From: Candidatus Kapaibacterium sp.
Lineage (GTDB): Bacteria; Bacteroidota; Ignavibacteria; Kapaibacteriales; UBA4661
Direction: 5' to 3'
Length of the DNA stretch: 64,000 nt
NCBI GenBank assembly: GCA_004292595.1
Contig: RDXM01000087.1
Span: 1-64,000 of the forward strand
This document shows positions 26,301 to 35,874 of this stretch, one piece after another (positions within the stretch are counted from its first letter, which is position 1; the number at the start of each line of letters is the position of its first letter). The notes beneath the pieces are model-generated. The model did no database searches. It saw only the letters and a list, made by a program, of their open reading frames with translations, and had not been told where the DNA came from. A program made the position numbers and the translations under genes.

Positions 26301-27668
26301 TTACTTCCCAATACAAAACTTCGCAAAGACGCTGTTCAAGATTTCCTCATTCCAGACCTCGCCCGTAATCTCGCCAATGCGCTTCAATGCTTCGCGGAGG
26401 TCTATGGCGGCAAATTCATTCGACGCGCCTGCCTGTACCGCTTCTCGCGCCTTCGCTAGCGATGATGCGGCTTGCGTGAGCAATGAGGCTTGCCGCGCAT
26501 TGATGAGCGCGTCGCTGACGGTCTGAACTGCTCTTTGTGCCTCGCGTTCAATGAAGTGTTTGAGTTCTTTTATGCCGCGCTCTTCTTTGACCGAAAGGTG
26601 TAATCCTTCAAAAATTGCGTCTTTACTCGCTTCTGGCGTGTTTTCTAACAAATCAATCTTCGTCTGCACGCATTCCACACGCGCCTCCAGAAATTTCCCG
26701 CGAAGGCTGTTAACAAGCGGGTTTGAATGCTCCCAGCCTTCTGCACTATCGTTCAGCACGAGTATCAAGTGGCATTCTTCCAAAAGCGTTTCGGCAAGTT
26801 GGATGCCCGCCACTTCAATAACATCGCTGCTTGCGCGAAAGCCCGCCGTATCAATGATGCGCACAGCCATTGAACCAATTTGCAAAGTTTCTTCGATGTA
26901 ATCCCGCGTCGTTCCTGCAATCTCGCTCACAATAGCGCGGTTCTTGCCCAAGAGCGCGTTCAAAAGCGAGGATTTACCTGCATTTGGATACCCAACAATT
27001 CCCACGCTAAAACCAGAGCGCAAAATCTCCGAAGAGCGATGCGCCGAAGCCAGTTCCAAGCAGTATTCACGCGCTTCGTGGATGCGACGCGCTAAAACGG
27101 TTTTGTCAATAAGTTCGATGTCTTCTTGGCTAAAATCCAGTTCCAATTCCAGCAAGCCGCATAATTCCAAGAGTTTTTCGCGTAATTCCGCCAAACGCCG
27201 CGTAAAACCGCCCATCAGTTGCCGCGCAGCCGTGTGACTGCCTTGCGTGGAAACCGCATGGATGATATCGCCGACGGCTTCTGCTTGCGTGAGGTCGAGC
27301 TTGCGATTCAAAAATGCTCGCTTGGTGAATTCCCCAGGCTCGGCGTGCCGCGCACCCGCTTCAATCAAGGCTTGCACGACTTCATGCGCCACAATCGTTC
27401 CGCCATGACAGCCAAACTCAACAACATCTTCGCCTGTGTAGGAATGCGGCGCGCGATAGACAAACGCCGTTACTTGATCAATCGCCTGTCCGCCGCTCCA
27501 AAATGCGCCATACAGAATCGTATGGCTGCGAGCCTCTTCAATACTGGTTTTTCCGCGAAAACAGGTATCCGCAATGGTGAAGCAAGAATCGCCTGAAAGC
27601 CTTATGATTGCTAGTCCGGCAGCACCTGGTGGCGTGGCAATGGCGCAAATGGGGTCGAAGGTGAGCAT
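26301..27668 (-). CDS. mnmE: tRNA modification GTPase MnmE
   Basis: MnmE, with MnmG, installs carboxymethylaminomethyl (or related) groups at U34 of certain tRNAs. The 455-residue product has the N-terminal tetrahydrofolate-binding domain (DPICAIATPPGAAGLAIIRL), the helical domain, an inserted Ras-like GTPase with the P-loop GYPNAGKSS, IAGTTRD and DTAGFR, and the catalytic C-terminus FCIGK. Full length. mnmG is not in the window. It is divergent from the Lrp-type regulator, sharing about 125 bp of AT-rich upstream DNA. Confidence 0.97.
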   Translation of the reverse strand: MLTFDPICAIATPPGAAGLAIIRLSGDSCFTIADTCFRGKTSIEEARSHTILYGAFWSGGQAIDQVTAFVYRAPHSYTGEDVVEFGCHGGTIVAHEVVQALIEAGARHAEPGEFTKRAFLNRKLDLTQAEAVGDIIHAVSTQGSHTAARQLMGGFTRRLAELREKLLELCGLLELELDFSQEDIELIDKTVLARRIHEAREYCLELASAHRSSEILRSGFSVGIVGYPNAGKSSLLNALLGKNRAIVSEIAGTTRDYIEETLQIGSMAVRIIDTAGFRASSDVIEVAGIQLAETLLEECHLILVLNDSAEGWEHSNPLVNSLRGKFLEARVECVQTKIDLLENTPEASKDAIFEGLHLSVKEERGIKELKHFIEREAQRAVQTVSDALINARQASLLTQAASSLAKAREAVQAGASNEFAAIDLREALKRIGEITGEVWNEEILNSVFAKFCIGK

Positions 27669-27795
27669 GAGTAAAAATTGAGTGTATTTTTCAAAAAATT
27701 TGGAAACGAAACTTAAAAGTTTTATGTTTGTATTAGGTTTTACTTAACAAGTTTAGTCTTTCTGCTTTTTATTCTACTTTCTTTTTGTGTTCACC

Positions 27796-28344
27796 ATGGC
27801 TGTACCAATACTGAATGACGTTGATAGAAAAATTTGCGACATCCTCCAGCGCAATGGTCGTGCGCACTTCAACGAACTCGCTGAAGTCGTGCATTTATCC
27901 GTGCCGGCGGTGTCGGAGCGCGTTCGCAAGCTCGAAGAAAAGGGCATCATTCGGGGCTACACCGCAAAGCTGCATCCTGAAGCCTTTGGGCTGAACATTG
28001 CGGCGTTTATTTGGGTGACGGTTGAAGGAAGCCATAATTACAAAAAATTTCTGGATAATTGCACAAACGAACCCGAAATTATGGACTGCCACGCCATTAC
28101 GGGCGATTCGTCGCACCTCGTGAAAGTCCGCACCACAAGCCCCGCCTCGCTCGAACGCTTACTCTCGCGGATTCAGGAATGGAGCGGCGTAAAGAAAACC
28201 TTGACCAATATCATTCTTTCGACGCATTACGAATCGCTCACAATTGACACAGGAGCGACCATACCCGCTGGAGGCGATGTGCCGCAAAAAGAGATTCCCA
28301 AAGAAGTGCATAAAAACGGGAATGGTAAAAAAGCGGCGGCGTAA
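27796..28344 (+). CDS. Lrp/AsnC-family transcriptional regulator
   Basis: A 182-residue regulator with an N-terminal helix-turn-helix (DRKICDILQRNGRAHFNELA, then SVPAVSERVRKLEEKGII) and a C-terminal RAM ligand-binding domain (GLNIAAFIWVTVEG, DCHAITGDSSHLVKV). A Lys/Gly-rich tail ends the protein. Such regulators sense amino acids. Its place 183 bp ahead of glnN suggests that it controls, or responds to, glutamine or nitrogen status; this is inferred. A small dyad (AAACTT-AA-AAGTTT, 27709-27722) in its upstream region could be an autoregulatory site but is weak. The start is the ATG at 27796. Confidence 0.88.
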   Translation: MAVPILNDVDRKICDILQRNGRAHFNELAEVVHLSVPAVSERVRKLEEKGIIRGYTAKLHPEAFGLNIAAFIWVTVEGSHNYKKFLDNCTNEPEIMDCHAITGDSSHLVKVRTTSPASLERLLSRIQEWSGVKKTLTNIILSTHYESLTIDTGATIPAGGDVPQKEIPKEVHKNGNGKKAAA

Positions 28345-28367
28345 TCTGTTCAGAATTCTTCAGGCTT

Positions 28368-28447
28368 CAGTGGCACAGACATTCTTGTCTGTGTTTCCCA
28401 CCTGAAACCTGCACCAACACTCACAGACAGGAATGTCTGTGCCACTA
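28368..28447. repeat. CACAGACA-type palindromic pair between the lrp-like gene and glnN
   Basis: Two inverted copies of the palindrome (CACAGACATTCTTGTCTGTG and a variant with AGGAAT in the middle) occupy most of the space between the regulator and the glutamine synthetase. No matching terminal repeats are visible. The leader RNA of glnN could fold here if transcription begins upstream. Confidence 0.7.
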
Positions 28448-28527
28448 AATACAGATGTTTTTTGCCTAAAATATTCAACTCGAAACAATTTCCATTTTTT
28501 TCAAACATTCACATTCAAGTTTTACCA

Positions 28528-30750
28528 ATGGCACAAACAGCACCCCGCCGTTACAGCGTTGTTGCGGCAGCAAAAAAAGGAGTCGTGAACGGCTCGAATG
28601 GTCATTCTAACGGTCATTCTAACGGATATAGCAACGGCTACAAAGCCCCCGCATCGGATGAAATCTTCGGCGAAGATACGTTCAGCATTGACGTAATGCG
28701 CCAAAAATTGCCCAAAGATGTCTTCAATGGTGTCATGGCGACGATTGAGCTTGGCAAAGCGATTGACCCGAAAATTGCCGACATCGTTGCGGTGGCAATG
28801 AAAGATTGGGCAGTGGAAAAAGGCGCGACGCACTTTACGCACTGGTTCCAGCCGCTCACTGGCTCGACCGCAGAAAAGCACGATAGCTTCATCACGCCAA
28901 ACTCTGGCGGTGGCGCGATTGCTCGCTTCTCTGGCAAAGAACTCATTCAAGGCGAACCCGATGCGTCGTCCTTCCCCTCAGGCGGCATCCGTGCTACCTT
29001 CGAGGCGCGTGGCTACACCGCTTGGGACGTAACCTCGCCAGCTTTCATCATGAAAAACCCACGTGGCGCAACCTTGTGCATCCCGACTGCGTTTGCATCG
29101 TGGACGGGCGAGGCTCTTGACCACAAAACACCGCTTTTGCGCTCAATGGAATCCCTCAACAAGCAGGCTCTTCGCGCACTTGAACTTTTCGGCGTGAAGA
29201 ACGTGAGCAAGGTGTATTCGACCGTTGGCGCGGAACAAGAGTATTTCCTCATTGATGAAGAATTTGCCTACAACCGCCCTGATTTGCTCCTCGCTGGACG
29301 CACCCTCATTGGCGCGAAGCCGCCGCGTGGACAGGAATTGGAAGACCACTATTTTGGTTCAATCCCCGACCGTGTGCTTGCGTACATGACCGACGTTGAA
29401 GAGCAGCTCTACCGCTTGGGTGTACCCATCAAAACCCGTCACAACGAGGTTGCGCCAGCGCAGTACGAGATTGCGCCGATTTTTGAAAACACCAACATTG
29501 CTGCCGACCACCAGCAATTAACCATGCAAGTTTTGCGCACAACAGCGCGTAAATACGGTCTTTTCTGCATTTTGCATGAAAAACCATTTGCGGGCGTAAA
29601 CGGAAGCGGAAAGCACGTGAATTGGTCAATGTCGTCGAATACAGGCATGAACTTGCTTGAGCCGGGCGACACGCCGCACGACAATATGCAGTTCCTTTTC
29701 TTCTGTGCTGCTGTTATTCGCGCCGTGGATAAACACCAAGATTTGCTCCGTCTCAGCATCGCTACTGCCGCAAACGACCACCGTTTGGGCGCGAACGAAG
29801 CTCCTCCGGCGATTATCTCCATTTTCTTGGGCGACCAGTTGGAGAAAATTTTCGTACAACTTGAAAAAGGCAAACCGAAAAAAGGCGAAACCAAAGACCT
29901 CTTGGGCTTGGGAACTCCTGTATTGCCGCCCTTGCCGCTCCACGCTGGCGACCGCAATCGCACCTCGCCCTTTGCCTTCACGGGTAATAAATTCGAGTTC
30001 CGCGCCGTTGGTTCGAGCCAGTCTATTTCCTTCCCGCTCGTTGTTTTGAACACGATTGCAGCAGAAGCGATTGACGATCTTTCAACCGAAATCGAAAAAC
30101 TCTTGAAGCAAAAGAAAACCTTCGAGGAAGCTCTTCAAACCGTGCTTCAGAACGTGGTAAAAGAACACAAACGCATCATTTTCGGCGGCGACGGCTACAG
30201 CGACGAATGGAAAGCAGAAGCGAAAAAACGTGGTTTGTACATGAAAAGCACCGCACTTGAGGCGTACAGTGCATTTCATGACAAGAAAAACGTTGCAGTC
30301 TTCAGCAAATACGAGGTGTTCAACGAGCGCGAGTGGATGGCGCGGGAAGAAATCATGCTCGACCAATACTTCAAAACCATCAACATCGAAGGCGAAACAA
30401 CTGCGTCGTTGGCGCAGCGCGTTGTGCTTCCAGCAGCTATTCGCTACTTGCGCGAACTGACCGCAACGGCAGAATCATCAAAGGTTGCGGGCATTAAGTC
30501 GTCGGGCGTGGAAAAAACCACCAAAGACGTAAATGAGCTTGTTGATAGCCTACGCAGCGCGTTGGACAAACTCGTTGCCGTAAACGCTGACGAAGGCGGC
30601 AAAGACCTCCACAGCAAATGTAAGCATATGTACGGCAAAGTTATTCCAGCAATGGCGAAAGTACGCGAGTACTCAGACGAATTGGAAAAAGTCATCCCCG
30701 ATGACGTATGGCATTTGCCGACGTATCAGGAAATGTTGTTTGTGAAGTAA
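28528..30750 (+). CDS. glnN: Glutamine synthetase type III
   Basis: GSIII makes glutamine from glutamate, ammonia and ATP. The 740-residue length, the GSIII N-terminal domain ([39 protein letters not shown]), the catalytic-domain segments [38 protein letters not shown] and the C-terminal helical region all match the Bacteroides-type enzyme. The N-terminus carries an unusual [15 protein letters not shown] repeat (about 25-40), probably a disordered extension from a 12-bp tandem repeat. ATG 28528 follows 22 codons of unrelated open frame. The adjacent Lrp-type gene is a likely regulator. A bidirectional terminator lies at 30915-30950. Confidence 0.96.
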   Translation: MAQTAPRRYSVVAAAKKGVVNGSNGHSNGHSNGYSNGYKAPASDEIFGEDTFSIDVMRQKLPKDVFNGVMATIELGKAIDPKIADIVAVAMKDWAVEKGATHFTHWFQPLTGSTAEKHDSFITPNSGGGAIARFSGKELIQGEPDASSFPSGGIRATFEARGYTAWDVTSPAFIMKNPRGATLCIPTAFASWTGEALDHKTPLLRSMESLNKQALRALELFGVKNVSKVYSTVGAEQEYFLIDEEFAYNRPDLLLAGRTLIGAKPPRGQELEDHYFGSIPDRVLAYMTDVEEQLYRLGVPIKTRHNEVAPAQYEIAPIFENTNIAADHQQLTMQVLRTTARKYGLFCILHEKPFAGVNGSGKHVNWSMSSNTGMNLLEPGDTPHDNMQFLFFCAAVIRAVDKHQDLLRLSIATAANDHRLGANEAPPAIISIFLGDQLEKIFVQLEKGKPKKGETKDLLGLGTPVLPPLPLHAGDRNRTSPFAFTGNKFEFRAVGSSQSISFPLVVLNTIAAEAIDDLSTEIEKLLKQKKTFEEALQTVLQNVVKEHKRIIFGGDGYSDEWKAEAKKRGLYMKSTALEAYSAFHDKKNVAVFSKYEVFNEREWMAREEIMLDQYFKTINIEGETTASLAQRVVLPAAIRYLRELTATAESSKVAGIKSSGVEKTTKDVNELVDSLRSALDKLVAVNADEGGKDLHSKCKHMYGKVIPAMAKVREYSDELEKVIPDDVWHLPTYQEMLFVK

Positions 30751-30759
30751 GTTTTTGCG

Positions 30760-30900
30760 CCATACAACAATCTTCAGTAGTGGCACAGACATTCTTGTCT
30801 GTGAGTGTTGGTGCAAGATTCAGGTGGAGAACACAGACAAGAATGTCTGTGCCACTGATACTTACTGGCTTCGGTAGCGCAGACACTCTTGTCTGTGCCA
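30760..30900. repeat. Palindromic repeat cluster after glnN
   Basis: It starts CCATACAACAATCTTC and contains a pair of CACAGACA-type palindromes followed by a third variant palindrome (GCAGACACTCTTGTCTGTGC). The left end resembles that of the element at 31171-31309, implying a common family E. Confidence 0.65.
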
Positions 30901-30914
30901 TCAACAAAAACTAA

Positions 30915-30950
30915 AAAAGAGACGTTGCCCCAAAAGGCAACGTCTCTTTT
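30915..30950. terminator. Bidirectional terminator between glnN and the DUF2256 gene
   Basis: AAAAGAGACGTTGCC and its perfect complement form a 15-bp stem with a 6-nt loop. A run of A precedes it and TTTT follows, so it can stop transcription from both convergent genes. Confidence 0.9.
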
Positions 30951-30953
30951 CTT

Positions 30954-31139
30954 TTACCGACCTTTTGTACTGTGAGCTGTGTTGTGAGCTGTGGTGTGAG
31001 CAATTTTCCCGCTCCGACACGCATCGCTACAATACTTCACTTCGTCCCAGACTTTTTCCCATTTCTTGCGCCAGGCGAAGGGTCGTCCGCAGTTTGCACA
31101 AATTTTTGTGGGGAAGTCAGATTTTTTGCGCATTTTCAT
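30954..31139 (-). CDS. DUF2256 small zinc-ribbon protein
   Basis: A 61-residue basic protein with KICANCGRPFAWRKKWEKVW followed by YCSDACRSGK, the four-cysteine pattern of DUF2256. That family is widespread in bacteria, often near photolyase/cryptochrome genes, and has no proven role. The C-terminal tail TTAHNTAHSTKGR comes from a short tandem duplication. The frame extends upstream through a dispersed repeat, but the conserved sequence begins at the ATG at 31139 (complement). It converges on glnN. The DNA-repair gene uvrB follows on the opposite strand. Confidence 0.85.
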   Translation of the reverse strand: MKMRKKSDFPTKICANCGRPFAWRKKWEKVWDEVKYCSDACRSGKIAHTTAHNTAHSTKGR

Positions 31140-31170
31140 AGTCTGTAATTTTTGTAAAGTTTGTTTCAGC

Positions 31171-31309
31171 ACCATACAAAAAATCTTCCGTAGTGGCACA
31201 GACATTCTTGTCTGTGAGTGTTGGTGTAGGATTCAGGTGGAAAACACAGACAAGAATGTCTGTGCCACTGAAGTCTGATTCTATGAGACTTGCAAAAATT
31301 TTGTATGGT
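31171..31309. mobile_element. MITE-like element, family E
   Basis: A 139-bp element with perfect 11-bp ends ACCATACAAAA and TTTTGTATGGT around a pair of inverted CACAGACA-type palindromes. Unlike the other families, no TA is visible at both borders. It fills the divergent region between the DUF2256 gene and uvrB, so their promoters must lie within or beside it. Confidence 0.6.
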
Positions 31310-31352
31310 ACAAAGTGCTAAAATCTCTCTCTCCCCAAAACACCAAATCGCT

Positions 31353-33389
31353 ATGGAACGTTTCAAACTCGTCTCAAACTACAAACCAATGGGCGACCAG
31401 CCCGAAGCCATACGGCAGCTCGCCGAAGGGCTTGAGCGCGGCGACCGCACGCAAGTTTTGCTCGGCGTTACTGGCTCTGGCAAAACGTTTACGATGGCGA
31501 ATGTGATTGAACAAGTGCAAAAACCTACGCTGATTATTTCGCACAATAAAACGCTTGCTGCTCAGTTGTATGCGGAGTTTAAGCAGTTTTTTCCGCAAAA
31601 TGCCGTTGAGTTTTTCATTAGTTATTACGATTATTATCAGCCAGAAGCCTACGTGCCGACGACGGACACCTATATCGAAAAAGATTTCGCTATCAATGAC
31701 GAAATAGACCGTTTGCGCCTTCGCGCCACGAGCGCACTCGTGGAAGATAGGCGGGATGTGATTGTCGTTTCGTCGGTGTCGTGCATTTACGGTTTGGGGC
31801 GCAAAGAGTCCTTCAAGCAAATGCTGATGCCGCTTCGCAAGGGAATGCGCATTGACCGCCAAATGCTGATTCGCCGCCTCGCGGACTTGTATTATTCCCG
31901 CAACGACTTTGAATTCACGCGCGGAACGTTTCGTGTTCGCGGCGACGTTGTTGATATTATGCCCGCTTTCGAGGACAGTTCCGCGATTCGCGTCGAGCTT
32001 TTTGGCGATGAAATTGACCGCCTCAGTCTCATCACGCCGATTGACGGCAAGGTTATTGACACGCTGGAAGCCACAACGCTCTATCCTGCGCGGCTTTTCG
32101 CCACCACCGAGCGCGAATTGGAGCAAGCGGTTATTCTCATTCAAAACGAACTCCGCGACCGCTTAAAAGAACTCTACGACATGGGAAAGCTCTTGGAGGC
32201 GCAGCGTTTGGAGCAGCGCACGATGTTCGACCTTGAAATGATGCGCGAGGTAGGCTATTGTTCGGGCATTGAGAATTATTCCATGCACCTTTCGGGGCGC
32301 ACCTTTGGCGAGCGTCCGACGTGTTTGCTGGATTATTTTCCCGATGATTATTTGCTCATCATTGACGAAAGCCACGTAACAATTCCGCAAATTCGCGCCA
32401 TGTACACCGGCGACCGTGTGCGCAAGGGAACACTCGTGGAACACGGATTCCGCCTGCCTTCGGCGATGGAAAACCGTCCGCAGCAGTTCGATGAATTTAA
32501 CAAAATTGCTGGGCAACTCGTGTACGTAAGCGCGACTCCGGGCGATTACGAATTGGAGCAGTCTGGCGGCGTGGTTGTCGAGCAGGTGATTCGCCCGACG
32601 GGACTGCTTGACCCAGAAATTAGCGTGCGTCCCATCAAAACGCAGATTGATGATTTGCTGAGTGAAATTCGCATTCGGCAGAAGAAGCAAGAGCGGGTGC
32701 TGGTTACAACGCTCACTAAGCGCATGGCGGAGGATTTGTCGGACTACTTGCGCAATTTGAACGTGGAAGTGGCGTACATTCACTCCGACGTGGATGCGCT
32801 GGAGCGGGTCGAGATTTTGCGCGACTTGCGCTTGGGAAAACACGAAGTATTGGTCGGCGTAAACCTGCTCCGCGAGGGCTTGGATATGCCTGAAGTCTCG
32901 CTTGTAGCGATTTTGGATGCTGACAAAGAAGGCTTCTTGCGCTCGGAGCGGTCGCTGCTGCAAACGGCGGGCAGAACGGCGCGTAACGCGGAAGGTTTGG
33001 TGATTTTGTATGCGGATAAAATCACGAAATCCATGCAGAAATTGATTGACGAAACCAATCGCCGCCGCGCATTGCAAACGGCGTACAACGTGAAACACGG
33101 CATCAATCCGAAAACGGTGTATAAATCGCTGGAGGAAATTCTGCAAGGCACGTCGATTGCGGACATCAATGCCAAGCGCACCGAAAAACGCCGCGATGCA
33201 GAGATGGCGGAAATTCGCAGGAAAACCGCACCAATCCTAAAGCAAATGACCACCGAACAGCGTACCGAGCTTGTGCAGCAACTCAAAGATGAAATGAAAA
33301 CAGCAGCCCGCAACCTTGATTTTGAGCGAGCTGCAGAACTGCGCGATGAAATCAAGCGTTTGGAAGACGCTGGTACGATGCTGGTGTGA
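31353..33389 (+). CDS. uvrB: UvrABC excinuclease subunit B
   Basis: UvrB is the DNA-damage-verifying helicase of nucleotide excision repair. The 678-residue product has the Walker A loop GVTGSGKT (38-45), the beta-hairpin region [20 protein letters not shown], the DEAD-like [10 protein letters not shown], helicase motifs [20 protein letters not shown] and QTAGRTARN, and the C-terminal UVR motif ([17 protein letters not shown]). Full length and standard. The ATG at 31353 begins the family sequence; the frame extends to 31290 without homology. Followed by a non-coding stretch of about 440 bp. Confidence 0.98.
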   Translation: MERFKLVSNYKPMGDQPEAIRQLAEGLERGDRTQVLLGVTGSGKTFTMANVIEQVQKPTLIISHNKTLAAQLYAEFKQFFPQNAVEFFISYYDYYQPEAYVPTTDTYIEKDFAINDEIDRLRLRATSALVEDRRDVIVVSSVSCIYGLGRKESFKQMLMPLRKGMRIDRQMLIRRLADLYYSRNDFEFTRGTFRVRGDVVDIMPAFEDSSAIRVELFGDEIDRLSLITPIDGKVIDTLEATTLYPARLFATTERELEQAVILIQNELRDRLKELYDMGKLLEAQRLEQRTMFDLEMMREVGYCSGIENYSMHLSGRTFGERPTCLLDYFPDDYLLIIDESHVTIPQIRAMYTGDRVRKGTLVEHGFRLPSAMENRPQQFDEFNKIAGQLVYVSATPGDYELEQSGGVVVEQVIRPTGLLDPEISVRPIKTQIDDLLSEIRIRQKKQERVLVTTLTKRMAEDLSDYLRNLNVEVAYIHSDVDALERVEILRDLRLGKHEVLVGVNLLREGLDMPEVSLVAILDADKEGFLRSERSLLQTAGRTARNAEGLVILYADKITKSMQKLIDETNRRRALQTAYNVKHGINPKTVYKSLEEILQGTSIADINAKRTEKRRDAEMAEIRRKTAPILKQMTTEQRTELVQQLKDEMKTAARNLDFERAAELRDEIKRLEDAGTMLV

Positions 33390-33465
33390 TGATGATGCAA
33401 ATGTGTTCTATTGTATTCTATGCTAAAAATGGGTAAAAATTGCATATTGAAAAGTGGAGGAGTTG

Positions 33466-33498
33466 AGATGTAGTCCACCTTCAAGGTGGACTACATCT
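33466..33498. repeat. Perfect 16-bp hairpin in the 33.4-33.8 kb gap
   Basis: AGATGTAGTCCACCTT and its exact complement, separated by one base. The central GTAGTCCACCT is shared with the hairpin at 17244-17274. No T-run follows. The remaining gap up to 33828 is AT-rich, with open frames that resemble nothing known. Confidence 0.75.
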
Positions 33499-33828
33499 GA
33501 AGCAACAAACCTGTTTCAGTATATTGTGTTCTATCACCGTCAGGAGTGGCACAGAAACATTCATAGAGGAACAGGCAACGTTTTCTGAAAAAATTTTCAT
33601 TTTTTCCTGCAATACATCAAGATTCTACGAACATTTTTATATCTTTGCGCCTGTGTTCAGAAAATGTGCGACAAGGTTCGTCGAAATGCCGTTACAATTC
33701 TGTTCAGAATTATGCGTCGATCTTCTGTACGCCGCATTTTTCTTGTGTTTGCAAGACAAAACGAAGCAAAAGTTAGGTCATTCAAATCACAGTTCTTCTT
33801 ATTCTTTTTTTACGCAAAGGTTTCTCTC

Positions 33829-34809
33829 ATGAAAGTCATTGGTTTGCTCTTTGGAATGGAACAATCCTTCCCGCCCGCGCTTGTTGAGCGCATTAACAGC
33901 ACTGCTCCAGACGGCATCCGTGCTGAGTTTGTGAAAATTGGTGGTGTGAAAATGGCAGATTTGATGAAGTATGATGTCATTCTCGACCGCATTTCGCAAG
34001 ATATTCCCTTCTACCGCTCCATGCTGAAAAATGCGATGTTGAACGGTACGCGCGTCGTGAATAACCCCTTTTGGTGGAGCGCGGACGATAAATTTTTCAA
34101 CTACGCAATGGCTTCGCAAATCGGTGTGCCAATTCCCAATACCGTGCTTTTGCCCACAAAAGACCATCCGCCGACCACAACCAGCGAATCTATGCGGAAT
34201 CTCATGTTTCCGCTCAACTGGGAAGAAATTTTTGAGTACGTCGGCTTTCCAGCATTCTTGAAACCGCATGACGGCGGCGGTTGGAAGCACGTGTACAAAG
34301 TGAACAATGCCCAAGAATTTTTCGAGGCATATCACAAAACCGCCGATATTTGTATGACCTTGCAGGCGGGCGTGGACTTCACCGAATACTACCGTTGCTA
34401 CGCGATTGGCAAAAAGTATTTCCACATCATGCCATATGAACCCCGCAACCCGCACCATCTGCGCTATGTAGCGGATTTCACCCTCACGCCGGCTCGCAAA
34501 ACACAACTCGAAGAACTCTGCGCAAAAATTGTGAACTCGCTCGGCTATGACTTTGATACGATTGAATTTGCTGTGCAAGATGATGTTCCATATGCGATTG
34601 ACTTCTTGAACCCTGCGCCCGACGCAGAAGCATCATCGGTTCAGCCAGAAAACTTCGAGTGGGTGCTGGAACACGCTGCGAAATACTTGATTGAATTGGC
34701 GCAAGAAGGTCGTAAAATGCCGCAAGATTATACGTGGTCGGAATTCCTCGCTGGCAATACAGGCGGCGCAGCTCCAGCAAAAAAAGCGGCTTCAGCAAAG
34801 AAAAAATAA
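33829..34809 (+). CDS. ATP-grasp domain protein
   Basis: A 326-residue protein with the fold of RimK/glutathione-synthetase-like ATP-grasp ligases: an N-terminal Rossmann-like part (KVIGLLFGMEQSF), a nucleotide-binding core around GFPAFLKPHDGGGWKHVYKV, a late metal-site segment FDTIEFAVQDDVPYAIDFLN, and a hydrophilic C-terminal tail rich in Ala and Lys (AAPAKKAASAKKK). Such enzymes form carboxylate-amine bonds; the substrate is unknown. The N-terminus is taken at ATG 33829, because the preceding 55 codons of the frame look non-coding. A hairpin terminator follows the gene. Confidence 0.75.
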   Translation: MKVIGLLFGMEQSFPPALVERINSTAPDGIRAEFVKIGGVKMADLMKYDVILDRISQDIPFYRSMLKNAMLNGTRVVNNPFWWSADDKFFNYAMASQIGVPIPNTVLLPTKDHPPTTTSESMRNLMFPLNWEEIFEYVGFPAFLKPHDGGGWKHVYKVNNAQEFFEAYHKTADICMTLQAGVDFTEYYRCYAIGKKYFHIMPYEPRNPHHLRYVADFTLTPARKTQLEELCAKIVNSLGYDFDTIEFAVQDDVPYAIDFLNPAPDAEASSVQPENFEWVLEHAAKYLIELAQEGRKMPQDYTWSEFLAGNTGGAAPAKKAASAKKK

Positions 34810-34851
34810 GCAGAGAATACGGCGTTGAGAATTGACGAAAAAATGCTCAAC

Positions 34852-34903
34852 ACAAGGGATATTGCGGGTTGCAGCCGTGCAGTATCCCTTGTTTGTTTTC
34901 AGT
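34852..34903 (+). terminator. Hairpin terminator after the ATP-grasp gene
   Basis: ACAAGGGATA and TATCCCTTGT pair, with additional TGC/GCA pairing inside and a loop of about 13 nt, followed by the T-rich GTTTGTTTTC. Confidence 0.75.
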
Positions 34904-35003
34904 TTTTCTTTTTCAAGTGCCACAATTTTGCTATCTTGAGCCTGACCATTTTTGCTCTTAGCAATTCTTTTTTATGTTCTTGTTGAAGATTTCTCCCAAA
35001 GCT

Positions 35004-35684
35004 ATGGAAAGCGCATCATTCCTCACTTCTTTAGATACCGTCATTTTGGAACGCAAAATGCTGGAGCATCCCTTTTATCAAATGTGGAACGAAGGAACGC
35101 TGACGATGGAAATGCTGCGCGAATACGCAAAGCAATACTACTGGCAAGTCTATTATTTCCCAACGTTTGTAAGCGCGACCCACGCCAACTGCGAAGATAT
35201 GGACGTGCGGCAAATGCTCTTGGAAAATCTCATCGAAGAAGAACACGGACCGAATAATCACCCTGAATTATGGTTGCGTTTTGCCGAATCGCTCGGCGTG
35301 TCGCGTGAGGAAGTACAATCGGCAAAGTATCTGCCCACGACCAAAGAATCCGTGCGGATTCTCCGCGAGCTTTCTGGACGAAAAAACCCCGCAGAGGGCT
35401 TGGCAGCGTTGTATGCATATGAAATGCAAATCCCCGATGTTGCAAAAACGAAAATTCATGGCTTGCAAACCCGCTACGGTCTCACGTCCGACAACGCGCT
35501 CACGTTCTTCCGTGTCCACGAAGAAGCAGACGTGATTCACAGCCGCGTAACCCGCGAGGCACTGGTGCGGATGTGTCCGACCGAAAAAGAACAAACCATT
35601 GCGCTGGATGCCGCACGGGAAGCCGCCGACGCTATCAATCTACTTTTGGATGGTGTTTACGAAACCTACTGCGTGGCTGCGTAA
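35004..35684 (+). CDS. CADD-family (TenA/PqqC fold) protein, putative p-aminobenzoate synthase
   Basis: A 226-residue all-helical haem-oxygenase-like protein related to Chlamydia CADD, which makes p-aminobenzoate by sacrificing its own tyrosine at a dimetal centre. The N-terminal MLEHPFYQMW carries Tyr25, in the place of the sacrificial Tyr27 of CADD. Putative metal ligands are visible in NLIEEEHG, YAYEMQIPDVAKTKIHG (with a candidate Lys) and HEEADVIHS. This suggests a folate precursor route independent of PabABC; the function is inferred. The frame also allows ATG 34974, ten codons earlier. Terminators isolate it from the ATP-grasp gene. Confidence 0.8.
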   Translation: MESASFLTSLDTVILERKMLEHPFYQMWNEGTLTMEMLREYAKQYYWQVYYFPTFVSATHANCEDMDVRQMLLENLIEEEHGPNNHPELWLRFAESLGVSREEVQSAKYLPTTKESVRILRELSGRKNPAEGLAALYAYEMQIPDVAKTKIHGLQTRYGLTSDNALTFFRVHEEADVIHSRVTREALVRMCPTEKEQTIALDAAREAADAINLLLDGVYETYCVAA

Positions 35685-35874
35685 AAAACACGTTCACACG
35701 CCTCAACACAAGATTCTATCAGGGCTACACGCCTGTTTTTTGATTTTTGCACTTTTGGACATTATTCCCTGTACACGTGATTGTACCTGCCTTTTGAGCC
35801 TTTTTCTTATTGCGCTCGGTGCGTCTGTATATCGCCCGAGATAATCGTACAATCTTCATCGTACAATCTTCTTT

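Noticed and set aside
26154-26459. Open frame beginning with an AQTFLSVSV-type peptide
   Set aside because: It is a translation of the family B element and of the antisense of mnmE; the same peptide type appears at every copy of the repeat.
33524-33832. 102-codon forward frame in the gap before the ATP-grasp gene
   Set aside because: Phe/Ser/Cys-rich product without motifs, no ribosome-binding site, and it runs into the ATP-grasp start; AT-rich chance frame.
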